A stretch of DNA of 32,768 nucleotides from Pelotomaculum sp. PtaU1.Bin035 (GCA_002067965.1 MVRN01000082.1:1-32768); one strand, 5' to 3'; positions 18,406 to 26,703 are shown, numbered from the stretch's first letter. The notes: generated by a model from the sequence alone, not told the origin. Program-made: numbers and translations.

Positions 18406-19638
18406 TTGCCTGGCGAGATAGTTATTACCGGAATGGGGGCGGTAACCCCCCTAGGTATAGGAGTTGAAGCATACTGGAAGGGATTGATCAAAGGGGAGTG
18501 CGGTGTTGACCGGATTAACCTGTTTGACGCTTCGCCGATGCAGTCACGGATTGGAGCGGAGGTCAAGGACTTTGTACCCGGCGACTTTATGACGGCTAAA
18601 CAAGCCCGCGAAAACGACCGCTTTATCCAGTTTGCCCTGGCAGCTGCCCAAATGGCGGTGGAGGACAGCCGGATCGACTTTTTACGGGAGGATTCCTTTC
18701 GGATCGGGGTGGTTTTCGGGACGGCGATAGGCGGGATCATTACTGTCACTGGGGAACAGACCCGGCTTTTAAGCGGCTCTCGCATCAGCCCGCATTTTGT
18801 GCCTAAGTTTCTTACAAACATGGCTTCCGGCCAGATCTCCATCCGTTATGGGTTCAGAGGCCCCAACCTTACTATAACCACCGCGTGCGCCTCGGGGGCA
18901 GACGCGGTGGGGACTGCCATGCACATGCTGAAGAGGGGTGAGGCGGATGTTGTGATAGCCGGTGGGGCTGAGTCGATATTCTGCCTGTTAATGTCCGCCG
19001 GGCTTTGCTCGGCAAAGGCGTTGTCATACCGCAATGAGGAGCCCGGGAAGGCATCCCGCCCGTTTGACAGGAACCGTGACGGCTTTGTTTTAGGGGAGGG
19101 TGCGGGAGCGCTGGTAATTGAGACACTTGAGCACGCACAGCGGCGCGAAGCACACGTACTGGCCGAACTGGCAGGTTACGGCTGTTGCGGGGATGGCTAC
19201 CACCCTGTCATGCCGGCGCCAGATGCTGCCGGAGAAATATATTGCATGCGGAAGGCTCTGGATAGCGCTGGCATTTCAACGGAAGCGGTAGATTACATTA
19301 ACGCGCACGGTACATCAACTATCTTGGGTGACCAGGTGGAGACAAAGGCCATCAAAGAGGTTTTCGGGCCGGGGGCTTACCGGATACCGGTCAGTTCCAC
19401 CAAAGGAGCCACCGGACACATGATGGGCGCCTCCGGGGCAACCGAGCTTATCGCATGTGTGAAAGCCATCCGGGAAAACCGGATACCTCCAACCATTAAC
19501 TATTCCGATCCCGATCCGAAATGTGACCTGGACTATGTGCCCAACACCGCCCGCCAGGCAAAAGTGCGAGTGGCAATGTCCAATTCATTCGGCTTTGGAG
19601 GACAAAACGCATGCCTGCTGGTTAAGAAATATTCTTAA
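18406..19638 (+). CDS. Beta-ketoacyl-ACP synthase II-type enzyme (FabF-like)
   Basis: This 410-residue condensing enzyme extends acyl-ACP with malonyl-ACP. The Cys-His-His triad is complete: C161 in TTACASGAD, H301 in NAHGTST, H338 in KGATGHMMGASG, each exactly two less than in E. coli FabF (163/303/340), which supports the TTG at 18406 as the start. That TTG is preceded by GGGAGGGG with a 6-nt gap; an in-frame ATG at 18361 gives an unusual extension and lacks a good signal. The C-terminal SNSFGFGGQNA motif is present. No other fatty-acid synthesis gene (acpP, fabD, fabG) is next to it, so it may be an accessory synthase rather than the housekeeping enzyme. Confidence 0.92.
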   Translation: MPGEIVITGMGAVTPLGIGVEAYWKGLIKGECGVDRINLFDASPMQSRIGAEVKDFVPGDFMTAKQARENDRFIQFALAAAQMAVEDSRIDFLREDSFRIGVVFGTAIGGIITVTGEQTRLLSGSRISPHFVPKFLTNMASGQISIRYGFRGPNLTITTACASGADAVGTAMHMLKRGEADVVIAGGAESIFCLLMSAGLCSAKALSYRNEEPGKASRPFDRNRDGFVLGEGAGALVIETLEHAQRREAHVLAELAGYGCCGDGYHPVMPAPDAAGEIYCMRKALDSAGISTEAVDYINAHGTSTILGDQVETKAIKEVFGPGAYRIPVSSTKGATGHMMGASGATELIACVKAIRENRIPPTINYSDPDPKCDLDYVPNTARQAKVRVAMSNSFGFGGQNACLLVKKYS

Positions 19639-19667
19639 TATCCCAACATTGATCTGGTGTATCCGCT

Positions 19668-20423
19668 CTACATAAAAATTAAGTCCTTCACAACCTCACC
19701 CGCCATCAACAGGCCTGCCACTGAAGGTACAAATGATATGCTGCCCGGGATCTGGCGGCGAACGGTACATGTCCTGGCCGAAACTTTGGGGCAAATACAG
19801 TTGAACCGGCAGCTGGAATCTTCAGATTCCATGGGTTTGAGCGGCTCTTCCTTCGAATAAACGACTTTGAGACTGTTTACGCCCCTTTTTCTCAATTCCT
19901 TCCGCATCACCTTGGCCAAGGGGCAAACCGAGGTATCGTATATATCAGCAATTTCAAATTTAGCCGGGTCGAGTTTGTTGCCGGCCCCCATGCAACTTAT
20001 TATTGGAATGCCCTGCTGTTTGGCATTTAGGATCAAGTCGATCTTGGCTGTTACCGTGTCGATTGCATCAATGATGTAGTCGTACTCGGGTTTTATTAGC
20101 TCCGAAGCACATTCAGGCATATAGAATGTCTGGCAAGCAACAACTTCCGCCTTCGGATTAATATCGAGGATTCTAGCCCTTGTAACTTCAACCTTGGGCT
20201 TGCCAACCGTCTTTCTTATAGCATGAAGTTGCCTATTTATGTTGGTAAGGCATATACAGTCGTCGTCCACCAGCACGAACTTGCCGACACCGGCCCTCGC
20301 GAGCCCCTCAACCGCATAGGTCCCCACTCCGCCGATTCCAAAAACTGCGACCTTGCTCTGAGCCAACTTCTCAACTGCCTCTTTCCCAATCAGCAATTCT
20401 GTTCTCGAAAATTCGTGAAGCAT
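19668..20423 (-). CDS. tcdA: tRNA threonylcarbamoyladenosine dehydratase
   Basis: This 251-residue member of the ThiF/MoeB/E1 superfamily cyclises t6A37 to ct6A37 in ANN-decoding tRNAs using ATP. Features are the opening FSRTELLIGKEAVEKL, the nucleotide-binding GIGGVGTYAVEGLARAG, DDDCICLTNINRQLHA, DAIDTVTAKIDLI, and the TcdA-type C-terminal region SFVPSVAGLLMAGEVV. The frame extends to a TTG at 20435, but the ATG at 20423 follows GGGGG closely and keeps the family start. It converges with the FabF-like gene with a 29-nt gap and no clear terminator. In several anaerobes the same fold appears in HesA/MoeB-like roles, but TcdA is the best match. Confidence 0.9.
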   Translation of the reverse strand: MLHEFSRTELLIGKEAVEKLAQSKVAVFGIGGVGTYAVEGLARAGVGKFVLVDDDCICLTNINRQLHAIRKTVGKPKVEVTRARILDINPKAEVVACQTFYMPECASELIKPEYDYIIDAIDTVTAKIDLILNAKQQGIPIISCMGAGNKLDPAKFEIADIYDTSVCPLAKVMRKELRKRGVNSLKVVYSKEEPLKPMESEDSSCRFNCICPKVSARTCTVRRQIPGSISFVPSVAGLLMAGEVVKDLIFM

Positions 20424-20571
20424 TTTCCCCCACAACTTGCTATGTTTTCTTGGTTTATTCCACCGGTATGATAAAGATTATAACATATGATAGTTATTCT
20501 GAGTCAAATTAGTCATCCGGCAACCGGCATTTCCAAATCGAAATTGCTTATATAAATTTCAGTGTATATGG

Positions 20572-20600
20572 TTGACGGACTGTAATTATTAATTTATAAT
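20572..20600 (+). promoter_or_regulatory. Sigma-A promoter of perR
   Basis: TTGACG at 20572-20577, a 17-bp spacer and a perfect TATAAT at 20595-20600. Confidence 0.8.
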
Positions 20601-20608
20601 AATTATAA
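20594..20608. promoter_or_regulatory. PerR box (perfect 7-1-7 operator)
   Basis: TTATAATAATTATAA is an exact match to the 7-1-7 PerR consensus known from Bacillus subtilis. It covers the -10 of the perR promoter, so bound PerR would repress its own gene. The symmetry extends two further bases on each side. Confidence 0.85.
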
Positions 20609-20635
20609 ATTGATAGGAGATATAAATTTAAAATA

Positions 20636-21052
20636 ATGATAAAAAAGTTAAAAAAGCTAGGTTTGAAATTAACTCCTCAAAGACTGGCAATTTTAAATCT
20701 GCTTGAAGGTAATACAAAACACCCGTCGGCGGAGGAAATATACAAACAATTAAAACCCCAGTACCCCTCGTTGTCTCTCGCCACGGTATACAATACCCTT
20801 GAAGTGTTGGCCAGAGCGGGGGAACTGCAAGAGATAAGGATCAATGCGGACAAAAGGCATTTTGATCCAAACCCGGCCCCCCACACCCATTTTTTATGCC
20901 GGATTTGCGAATCGGTGCATGACCTGGACGCCGGTCCTATTGAAATACAAGCGCCTTATAATATTAACGGCTATCTGGTGGAAGAATTCACGCTTTATTT
21001 TTATGGGATTTGCCCGGGATGTCTGGAAAGGGAAAGAAGCAAAAACCAATAA
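20636..21052 (+). CDS. perR: Fur-family peroxide-sensing repressor PerR
   Basis: This 138-residue regulator has a winged-helix DNA-binding half (LTPQRLAILNLLEG, then LSLATVYNTLEVLARAG with the recognition helix) and a metal-binding dimer half. The structural zinc cysteines are present as two CxxC pairs (FLCRIC and GICPGC). Regulatory-site residues fit PerR: the His of KHPSAEEIY, Asp of RHFDPN, the His pair in PHTHF, and Asp rather than Glu in VHDLD, the residue that distinguishes PerR from Fur in B. subtilis. The perfect PerR box on its promoter supports this. Iron-bound PerR is inactivated by peroxide through His oxidation, which would release this gene and likely the rubrerythrin downstream. 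Confidence 0.9.
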   Translation: MIKKLKKLGLKLTPQRLAILNLLEGNTKHPSAEEIYKQLKPQYPSLSLATVYNTLEVLARAGELQEIRINADKRHFDPNPAPHTHFLCRICESVHDLDAGPIEIQAPYNINGYLVEEFTLYFYGICPGCLERERSKNQ

Positions 21053-21072
21053 GAATTGTTTTATTGCGCTTT

Positions 21073-21087
21073 AACTCACAGTGAGTT
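21073..21087. promoter_or_regulatory. 7-1-7 dyad in the perR-rubrerythrin gap
   Basis: AACTCAC-A-GTGAGTT is a perfect 7-1-7 inverted repeat 21 nt after perR. It has the geometry of Fur-family sites but not their sequence, and no T-run follows, so it is neither a clear PerR box nor a clear terminator. Confidence 0.35.
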
Positions 21088-21249
21088 GTTACATAGCTGG
21101 TGCGATTGCCAGGGGGTGGCTAATATGTAGAGTCTAAAAAGAGGAATAAAATTAAAACTTGCTTTCGAGGATATTCCAGAACTTTCGATGGATATTTAGA
21201 ACGTCAGGAAAATCAATTTAACAATAAATTGCCAAGGAGGCCAAATAAT

Positions 21250-21795
21250 ATGAAAAAATGGCGTTGTACAGTTTGCGGTTATGTTCGCGAAGGGGAATCA
21301 CCACCGGAAAAATGTCCTAATTGTGGGGCCGTGAAGGAAAAATTCGGGCTGCTGATCTCATCCGGCCCGGATCTTGTGGACTGGAATAAGCTTGGCGTGG
21401 CAAAAGGCTCCGGTTTTGAAGAAGATTTGGAGATGCAATTCAGGGGAGAGTGCATGGAGGTGGGAATATATATCGCCATGGCCCGCCAGGCCGAGCGTGA
21501 GGGCTATGCGGAGATAGCCGAAACAATGAAACGTATAGCCTGGGAGGAAGCTCACCACGCGGCTCGATTCGCCGAACTCCTGGGAGAAGTATTAAGTGAA
21601 AGCACGGAGGAAAACCTGAAAAAACTGGTGGATGGCGAGGCTGGCGCTAACCGCGGAAAGAAAGAAATCGCCACCCGCTCCAAAAAGGAAGGACAGGACG
21701 CTATCCATGATGCCATTCATGAAGCTTGCAAGGACGAAGCAAGACATTGCATGGCGTTCTACGGTCTCTTAAGAAGGTACTTCACAAAAATTTAG
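21250..21795 (+). CDS. Reverse rubrerythrin (rubredoxin domain first)
   Basis: This 181-residue peroxide reductase has the rubredoxin-like Fe(Cys)4 site at the N-terminus (C6/C9 and C22/C25 in CTVCGY and CPNCGA) and a four-helix ferritin-like diiron domain after it. Diiron ligands are visible in [19 protein letters not shown] and [11 protein letters not shown]. This reversed order is known from clostridial reverse rubrerythrins, highly induced by oxygen and peroxide under PerR control. The ATG at 21250 follows AAGGAGG; a TTG at 21229 in frame would include the Shine-Dalgarno. It lies 197 nt after perR and is followed by a good terminator. Electrons would come from NAD(P)H through a rubredoxin-type partner encoded elsewhere. 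Confidence 0.93.
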   Translation: MKKWRCTVCGYVREGESPPEKCPNCGAVKEKFGLLISSGPDLVDWNKLGVAKGSGFEEDLEMQFRGECMEVGIYIAMARQAEREGYAEIAETMKRIAWEEAHHAARFAELLGEVLSESTEENLKKLVDGEAGANRGKKEIATRSKKEGQDAIHDAIHEACKDEARHCMAFYGLLRRYFTKI

Positions 21796-21803
21796 ATGTT
21801 AAC

Positions 21804-21838
21804 AAAACCGGGGTGTTGAAGGGCCCCGGTTTTACTTT
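21804..21838 (+). terminator. Rho-independent terminator after rubrerythrin
   Basis: A 10-bp stem AAAACCGGGG/CCCCGGTTTT (21804-21813 with 21824-21833) has a 10-nt loop and a short T-rich tail. Confidence 0.8.
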
Positions 21839-22031
21839 AATTTGTCCCGTAAAACCTTCCCAATCGGCCCATGGACCGGGCTAATAACACAGTGCTGTGG
21901 CTCGTGAGAGAGTGGTAAGACCTTGCCTTGGCAGGGCAGAATTCACTTAATTTAATTGCAGCTCATAAAATAAATATTGACTATAAAGTTTTTGCACAGG
22001 TTGTTCTATATAAAGGGGGAAAGGATCTATT

Positions 22032-22877
22032 ATTCAACAGGCTGAAAAAAAGGAAAACAGAACAATTTTAATAATCAGGCCCAGGAAAGGCTGGCAGTTG
22101 ATAGACTTGAAAGAATTAACCAACTATAAGCAGTTATTATATTTCCTGGTCGCCAAGGAGATAAAAGTACGTTATAGGCAAACCGTTTTAGGTGGACTAT
22201 GGGTAGTTATTCAGCCATTTTTTTTAATGGCCGTTTTTACTGTTTTTTTAGGTAATCTAGCAAAACTCCCGTCTGATGGAATCCCCTATCCGGTTTTTTA
22301 TTTTTCCGCAATGCTTGCCTGGCAATATTTTGCCGGCACTATAACACGCTCCGGTAATAGCCTTATTATTAATATGAAATTAATATCCAGGGTTTATTTT
22401 CCCCGCCTGCTCATACCACTGACACCTTCACTGGCAGGTTTACCGGACTTTTCCATTTCCTTTATGGTTCTGATCGGCATAATGCTTTATTATCATATTT
22501 ACCCCACTGTTATGATATTATTTCTTCCATTTTTGGTTCTTTTATTGGTCCTGTCCGCAAGCGGAGCTGGATTGTTCCTGGCGGCATTGAGCGTAAAATA
22601 CCGGGATATCCCGATGACAATTCCATTTATACTACAGATGTGGATGTTTGCCTCGCCTGTTGTTTACCCGGCATCTATGGTACCGGTAAAATACCGGCTT
22701 GTTTACGCGTTAAACCCGGTGGCCGGAGTAATTGAGGGGTTTCGGGCCGCCCTATTAGGGACTATACCCTTTCCCTGGCACATTATCCTGGTTTCTGCTA
22801 TTGCCAGCATAATTCTATTGATCTCCGGGTTAATCTATTTTCAACAGGTGGAACGTTTTTTTGCTGATATTATTTAA
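22032..22877 (+). CDS. ABC-2 type permease of a polysaccharide/teichoic-acid exporter (Wzm/TagG-like), probable ATT start
   Basis: This is an integral membrane permease with about six transmembrane segments. The conserved opening LLYFLVAKEIKVRYRQTVLGG and the WVVIQPF segment identify the Wzm/TagG family, and the C-terminal LNPVAGVIEGFRAALLG motif is also typical. The conserved region starts upstream of the first TTG (22098), because the residues RPRKGWQLIDLKEL just before it belong to the family N-terminus. An in-frame TAA lies at 22011, and AAGGA at 22021-22025 is 6 nt before an ATT at 22032 (another ATT at 22029). An ATT start is therefore likely. The ATPase gene follows after 15 nt. The glycan or polymer exported is unknown. 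Confidence 0.87.
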   Translation: MQQAEKKENRTILIIRPRKGWQLIDLKELTNYKQLLYFLVAKEIKVRYRQTVLGGLWVVIQPFFLMAVFTVFLGNLAKLPSDGIPYPVFYFSAMLAWQYFAGTITRSGNSLIINMKLISRVYFPRLLIPLTPSLAGLPDFSISFMVLIGIMLYYHIYPTVMILFLPFLVLLLVLSASGAGLFLAALSVKYRDIPMTIPFILQMWMFASPVVYPASMVPVKYRLVYALNPVAGVIEGFRAALLGTIPFPWHIILVSAIASIILLISGLIYFQQVERFFADII

Positions 22878-22892
22878 GGTTTAAGGGGAATT

Positions 22893-23693
22893 ATGATGGC
22901 TAACCCCGTTATTAAGGCACATGAGGTGTCTAAATGTTACCGTATCGGGATTACCAATAATAGACCAACAACACTCCGTGAGACTATCATGCATGGAATT
23001 AGCACGCCGGTCAGGAATCTAAACAGGCTGCGAAGGCTAACAAAATTCACTGGTGAAGAATTGTTAAGCGGCGGAGAAGATATAATCTGGTCCCTGAGAA
23101 ATGTATCCTTTGAGGTAAACGAAGGTGATGTGCTGGGCATTGTCGGCAGCAACGGGGCCGGTAAAAGTACTCTTTTTAAAATACTTTCAAGGGTTACTGA
23201 ACCTACCAGCGGCTATGCTGAAATTAATGGCAGGCTTTCCTGCCTGCTGGAAGCTGGCGTAGGATTTCATCCGGAACTTACGGGAAGAGAGAATATTTAT
23301 CTCAGCGGCGCTGTACTAGGCATGACCAAACAAGAAATAAAAACTAAATTTGATGAGATTGTTGGTTTTGCAGAAATTGAAAAGTTCGTAAATACTCCGG
23401 TTAAGAGATTTTCCAGCGGGATGTATATTAGGCTTGCTTTTGCCGTGGCCATGCATCTAGAGCCGGATATATTGCTCATTGATGAGATACTGGCTGTCGG
23501 GGATACGGCATTTCAGAAAAAATGTCTCAGGCAAATAGAATCCTTAGCCAGAGAGGGGCGAACAATAATATTTGTCAGCCATAACAATGATGTAATTAAA
23601 AAAATATGTAAGAGCGCACTTTGGTTAAAAAATGGCCGGTTAGTGAAAACCGGTGCTGCGGATGAAGTTATTAAAGATTATGAAAACATGTGA
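22893..23693 (+). CDS. ABC transporter ATP-binding subunit of a polysaccharide exporter (Wzt/TagH-like)
   Basis: This 266-residue ATPase pairs with the permease just upstream. Walker A is GSNGAGKST near residue 88, the signature reads RFSSGMYIRLAFA near 171-183, Walker B ILLIDEILAVGD near 191-202, and the switch His lies in FVSHNND. The signature's FSSGM form and the YRIG insertion before the Walker A are typical of Wzt/TagH-type exporters. It ends soon after the nucleotide-binding domain and lacks the extra C-terminal carbohydrate-binding domain of O9a-type Wzt, so termination by cap recognition is unlikely here. No glycosyltransferases flank it. Confidence 0.9.
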   Translation: MMANPVIKAHEVSKCYRIGITNNRPTTLRETIMHGISTPVRNLNRLRRLTKFTGEELLSGGEDIIWSLRNVSFEVNEGDVLGIVGSNGAGKSTLFKILSRVTEPTSGYAEINGRLSCLLEAGVGFHPELTGRENIYLSGAVLGMTKQEIKTKFDEIVGFAEIEKFVNTPVKRFSSGMYIRLAFAVAMHLEPDILLIDEILAVGDTAFQKKCLRQIESLAREGRTIIFVSHNNDVIKKICKSALWLKNGRLVKTGAADEVIKDYENM

Positions 23694-23820
23694 GGAATGC
23701 CTGGACTATTGACAGCAGCGCTGCTTAGCTGGTAGAATTCTTTTAATTAATTGGGCTTATTGTCCCCTTTTGAGGAAACGGTGTTTTGGTTCTGTTAATT
23801 TGAGTTGTGCCACGATGATG

Positions 23821-23852
23821 GGCCCTTCGGTTTAATAAAGAGGCGAAGGGTC
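23821..23852 (+). terminator. Hairpin after the exporter pair, weak terminator
   Basis: Stem GGCCCTTCG/CGAAGGGTC with one wobble and a 14-nt loop, followed by TATATTAT rather than a true T-run. The rest of the 23694-23982 gap shows nothing else that I can name. Confidence 0.45.
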
Positions 23853-23982
23853 TATATTATGATCACCATAAAAAAATAGCTTGCCTGCGTAACTTATTTC
23901 CAAGATGTTTCCTAATGGCTGTCGGGAGAATCTACTTAATGGACATATAAAAATCCTTATAGAAAAGAGGTGTCATGAAACC

Positions 23983-24480
23983 GTGACCCCTGCTTTAATA
24001 AACTGGTTTGCCTCTCTAGCGTTTTTGCTGGGGGCGATAGCATTTTTACTGGAAATTTTCGTTTTCCCCGGTTTCGGAGTGGCCGGTGTTATTGGGATCA
24101 TCCTGGTGGGCTGGGGGGTACTGATGATAGCGGTAGATGTCACCCAGGCAACGGCGGCCATTGTTTTGGCTATTATTGGTTCTATTGTTATTTTTATTAT
24201 TGGCCTGCGGGTAATGTCCCGCTACAACGTGTGGTATAAGTTAACATTACAAAACAAACAAGATAAAAATGTAGGATATGTTGCTCCAGCACCGGAATTG
24301 AGCCATTACGCCGGCAAAGAAGGTTTTGCCCTGACCCCTCTCAGGCCGGCCGGTTTGGCGGAAATAGACGGCGAGCGCCTGGATGTGGTGACCGAAGGGG
24401 AGTTTATCCGCGCAGGCATACGGGTCAAGGTGATTAAAGTAGAAGGCACGCGAGTTGTAGTGAAAGAGATAGCCGGCTAA
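23983..24480 (+). CDS. NfeD-family membrane protein
   Basis: This protein of about 165 residues has three or so hydrophobic segments (residues 5-28, 30-48 and 52-76) followed by a soluble beta-rich OB-fold domain (about 105-163; YAGKEGFALTPLRPAG, then ERLDVVTEGEFI and VKVIKVEGTRVVV). This is the short NfeD form usually encoded with a flotillin/stomatin partner, as in B. subtilis yqeZ-yqfA. GTG 23983 has AGAGG 12 nt upstream; earlier in-frame codons to 23905 give an atypical hydrophilic extension. FloA follows 98 nt later. It is thought to help organise membrane microdomains, but its molecular role is unclear. Confidence 0.85.
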   Translation: MTPALINWFASLAFLLGAIAFLLEIFVFPGFGVAGVIGIILVGWGVLMIAVDVTQATAAIVLAIIGSIVIFIIGLRVMSRYNVWYKLTLQNKQDKNVGYVAPAPELSHYAGKEGFALTPLRPAGLAEIDGERLDVVTEGEFIRAGIRVKVIKVEGTRVVVKEIAG

Positions 24481-24505
24481 GGCCTGGAAAGAATTGCCGA
24501 AAGAG

Positions 24506-24533
24506 ATTCAGGTGATAATTACCCCACCTGAAT
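24506..24533 (+). other. Intercistronic hairpin between nfeD and floA
   Basis: A perfect 9-bp stem ATTCAGGTG/CACCTGAAT with a 10-nt loop and no T-run. It could stabilise or process the mRNA rather than end it. Confidence 0.5.
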
Positions 24534-24578
24534 TAAGGCAACATGAAATCAAAGTAAATTTTTAAAGGAGTGATGAAA

Positions 24579-25583
24579 ATGGGTCCCGGATTTATTGCAT
24601 CCCTGCTACTCGTTTTTTTAGTCCTGATCGGTGTGGTTGTGATTTTTAGCTTTATTCCTGTGGGACTGTGGATTTCAGCCCTGGCGGCGGGGGTTAGGGT
24701 GGGCATAATTACCCTGATTGGCATGCGCCTGCGGAGGGTGCCCCCGGCCAAGATCGTCAACCCGCTGATTAAATCCGGCAAAGCCGGGCTTAACATCACT
24801 GTAAACCAGCTTGAAGCGCACTATCTAGCCGGAGGCAATGTGGACAAGGTGGTTAACGCGCTAATTGCCGCGGAGCGGGCGGCCATACCGCTGCCTTTCG
24901 AGCGGGCCGCGGCTATCGACTTGGCCGGCAGGGACGTTTTTCAGGCTGTGCAGATGAGTGTAAATCCCAAGGTGCTTGAAACTCCCCTGGTATCAGCGGT
25001 GGCTAAAGACGGTATAGAGGTCAAGGTTATCGCCAGGGTAACCGTTCGGGCCAATATCGACCGCCTGGTAGGCGGCGCCGGCGAAGAAACCATTCTTGCC
25101 AGGGTCGGTGAGGGCGTGGTCACGACCGTGGGCAGCGCGGAAAGCCATAAGCACGTACTGGAGAACCCGGACATGATTTCCCAAACTGTCCTGAGCAAGG
25201 GGCTTGACGCCGGAACGGCGTTTGAAATTCTGTCAATTGACATTGCAGACGTGGATGTCGGGCGTAATATCGGGGCGCAGCTTCAGACCGACCAGGCTGA
25301 GGCGGATAAACGGATTGCCCAGGCCAAGGCGGAGGAGCGAAGGGCCATGGCGGTGGCCAGGGAGCAGGAGATGAAGGCGTCTGTTCAGGAGATGCGCGCC
25401 AAGGTTGTTGAAGCTGAGGCCCAGGTGCCCCTGGCGATGTCCGATGCCCTGCGCCAGGGCAAGATCGGAGTGATGGACTATTACAACCTGCAAAATCTCT
25501 TGGCGGACACCCAGATGCGCGACTCACTCTCGAAGATGGGTCAAGGCAGGGAAGGCAGTGGACCGGACCTGCCTACCGGATAA
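24579..25583 (+). CDS. floA: Flotillin-like protein FloA
   Basis: This 334-residue SPFH-type scaffold of membrane microdomains has an N-terminal hydrophobic hairpin (about residues 5-48), then the FloA-specific [16 protein letters not shown] and [16 protein letters not shown] segments, an SPFH-like beta domain ([20 protein letters not shown]) and a long Ala/Glu/Lys/Gln-rich coiled coil (about 230-300), ending with [20 protein letters not shown] 24579 lies 8 nt after AAAGGAG; an upstream ATG at 24573 is too close. It is encoded with NfeD, its usual partner, and a small anchored protein. Confidence 0.93.
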   Translation: MGPGFIASLLLVFLVLIGVVVIFSFIPVGLWISALAAGVRVGIITLIGMRLRRVPPAKIVNPLIKSGKAGLNITVNQLEAHYLAGGNVDKVVNALIAAERAAIPLPFERAAAIDLAGRDVFQAVQMSVNPKVLETPLVSAVAKDGIEVKVIARVTVRANIDRLVGGAGEETILARVGEGVVTTVGSAESHKHVLENPDMISQTVLSKGLDAGTAFEILSIDIADVDVGRNIGAQLQTDQAEADKRIAQAKAEERRAMAVAREQEMKASVQEMRAKVVEAEAQVPLAMSDALRQGKIGVMDYYNLQNLLADTQMRDSLSKMGQGREGSGPDLPTG

Positions 25584-25608
25584 AAAGAAACTTTAAGGGC
25601 GTGTTGCT

Positions 25609-25992
25609 GTGGAATATATTTGGCTCTTACTTATAATGTTTATTATCTTCAGGAGTATCAAGATCCTGGCGAAGCGTTCAAGAATATGGGCCAAACCAGG
25701 TGGGCCACGGGACGGCCCGCCTTTCAAGCGGGAAGAGCAGTTTACCGAGAGATCTCCTTATGGAGAGCCATGTGAAAACGAGTTAGTGCTAAACATACCG
25801 GGATATCTGGCCGGAAGCGCCGGTCCAACAGCGGCCGGGGACAATAATGTTAACACCTGTCAGGACCTCCACGGGCGCCATGGCGGCTCGGAACTGTTTG
25901 ACGGCATAGTCTGTCCCGGGCAATTTTTTAAAGGGATGGTTTGGTCTCAAATACTTGGTGCCCGCGGCGGGCTACAGGCGAAAAAACGATAA
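25609..25992 (+). CDS. Uncharacterised small membrane-anchored protein downstream of floA
   Basis: I do not recognise this 127-residue protein. It has one N-terminal hydrophobic segment (about residues 2-20), then a polar, Gly/Pro-rich region with no clear domain and three scattered cysteines. It begins with GTG at 25609, 25 nt after floA, with only a modest Shine-Dalgarno-like AAGGG, and is followed by a strong terminator. Composition in the second half is Gly/Asp/Asn-rich and may be disordered. Its position matches a third gene (yqfB-like slot) in nfeD-floA operons, but no sequence likeness to YqfB is claimed. Confidence 0.6.
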   Translation: MEYIWLLLIMFIIFRSIKILAKRSRIWAKPGGPRDGPPFKREEQFTERSPYGEPCENELVLNIPGYLAGSAGPTAAGDNNVNTCQDLHGRHGGSELFDGIVCPGQFFKGMVWSQILGARGGLQAKKR

Positions 25993-25993
25993 A

Positions 25994-26036
25994 GGCGGGC
26001 CTTTCGGAATTATGAAAGGCCCGCCCTGATATTTTT
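25994..26036 (+). terminator. Strong Rho-independent terminator of the nfeD-floA operon
   Basis: Perfect 12-bp GC-rich stem GGCGGGCCTTTC/GAAAGGCCCGCC (25994-26005 with 26014-26025), 8-nt loop, TATTTTT shortly after. Confidence 0.88.
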
Positions 26037-26236
26037 AAGTTTATAATCTCTGGGAAGCCAATTTTACCTCGAAAGCATATTTTATAAGCCATGTTTATTT
26101 TGTAATAAGTAAAGAGGGTTTCTGGAAGAATAATAGCAGTGGTCGGTTTTATTCCCGCTGAAGTGGTTGTTTTAGAGATGAAGGATTTTTTGAGCGTTTT
26201 CAGTTGTATAAAAAGCAGAAAGGAGCTCTCGGTATC

Positions 26237-26452
26237 ATGAGTGTAGCTATTAACGCGCAGGTGGCGGGTAAACTGGTTTCCGTCGAGGTCAAGGTCGGCG
26301 ATGTGGTTAAAAAAAACGATCCCGTTGCTGCCCTGGAGGCTATGAAAATGCTTATTCAAGTATTTGCCCCGGCTGACGGAACTGTCGCTTCGATTGACGC
26401 TGAAGTCGGTTCCAACATTGATCCGGGCAAAGTGATTATGACACTGGAATAA
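26237..26452 (+). CDS. Biotin carrier protein of a Na+-translocating decarboxylase
   Basis: This 71-residue protein is a bare biotinyl domain. The acceptor Lys is K37 in the canonical EAMKM motif, and the mirror-half glycine turns (VAGKLVSVEVKVGD and PADGTVASIDAEVGS) are intact. AAAGGAGC precedes the ATG at 26237; the in-frame leader back to 26204 overlaps this signal and is rejected. Carboxy-biotin made by a carboxyltransferase would be presented to the membrane beta subunit encoded at 26856, so the two belong to one complex. It resembles the gamma/MmdC-type subunit but has no Pro/Ala linker. Confidence 0.9.
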   Translation: MSVAINAQVAGKLVSVEVKVGDVVKKNDPVAALEAMKMLIQVFAPADGTVASIDAEVGSNIDPGKVIMTLE

Positions 26453-26589
26453 TTCTCATTCGTTTTTGTTTGGACAAGCGGTCGCCAGCATTTTCACTTG
26501 TTAATTGTACACTGTATTAATAACAGGGGATTCGCTTATAAAGATGTAGGCGGGAAAATAGACAAAATTATGAAAGGGGTCAAATCAAG

Positions 26590-26703
26590 ATGTTGGTTAA
26601 AGCCGTTAACGTTGCCCTGACGGTTTACGGTATTGGGTTTATCATTGGTTTTTTTATAGCTTTTCTCATGAAGGGAATGTCTGTGGTATTGAAAACAAAA
26701 TAA
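26590..26703 (+). CDS. OadG-related small membrane subunit (37 residues)
   Basis: This 37-residue frame has an ATG preceded by GAAAGGGG about 10 nt upstream. The product has a single hydrophobic helix (about residues 7-28; VYGIGFIIGFFIAFLMKG) flanked by lysines. Its position between the biotin carrier and the beta subunit fits the tiny OadG-related subunits that anchor Na+-translocating decarboxylases. It is short enough that automatic annotation would commonly miss it. Assignment rests on context and topology, not on a sequence match. Confidence 0.7.
   Translation: MLVKAVNVALTVYGIGFIIGFFIAFLMKGMSVVLKTK

Noticed and set aside
21840-22030. Possible structured RNA before the ABC-2 permease
   Set aside because: Short hairpins occur, but no conserved riboswitch core was recognised.
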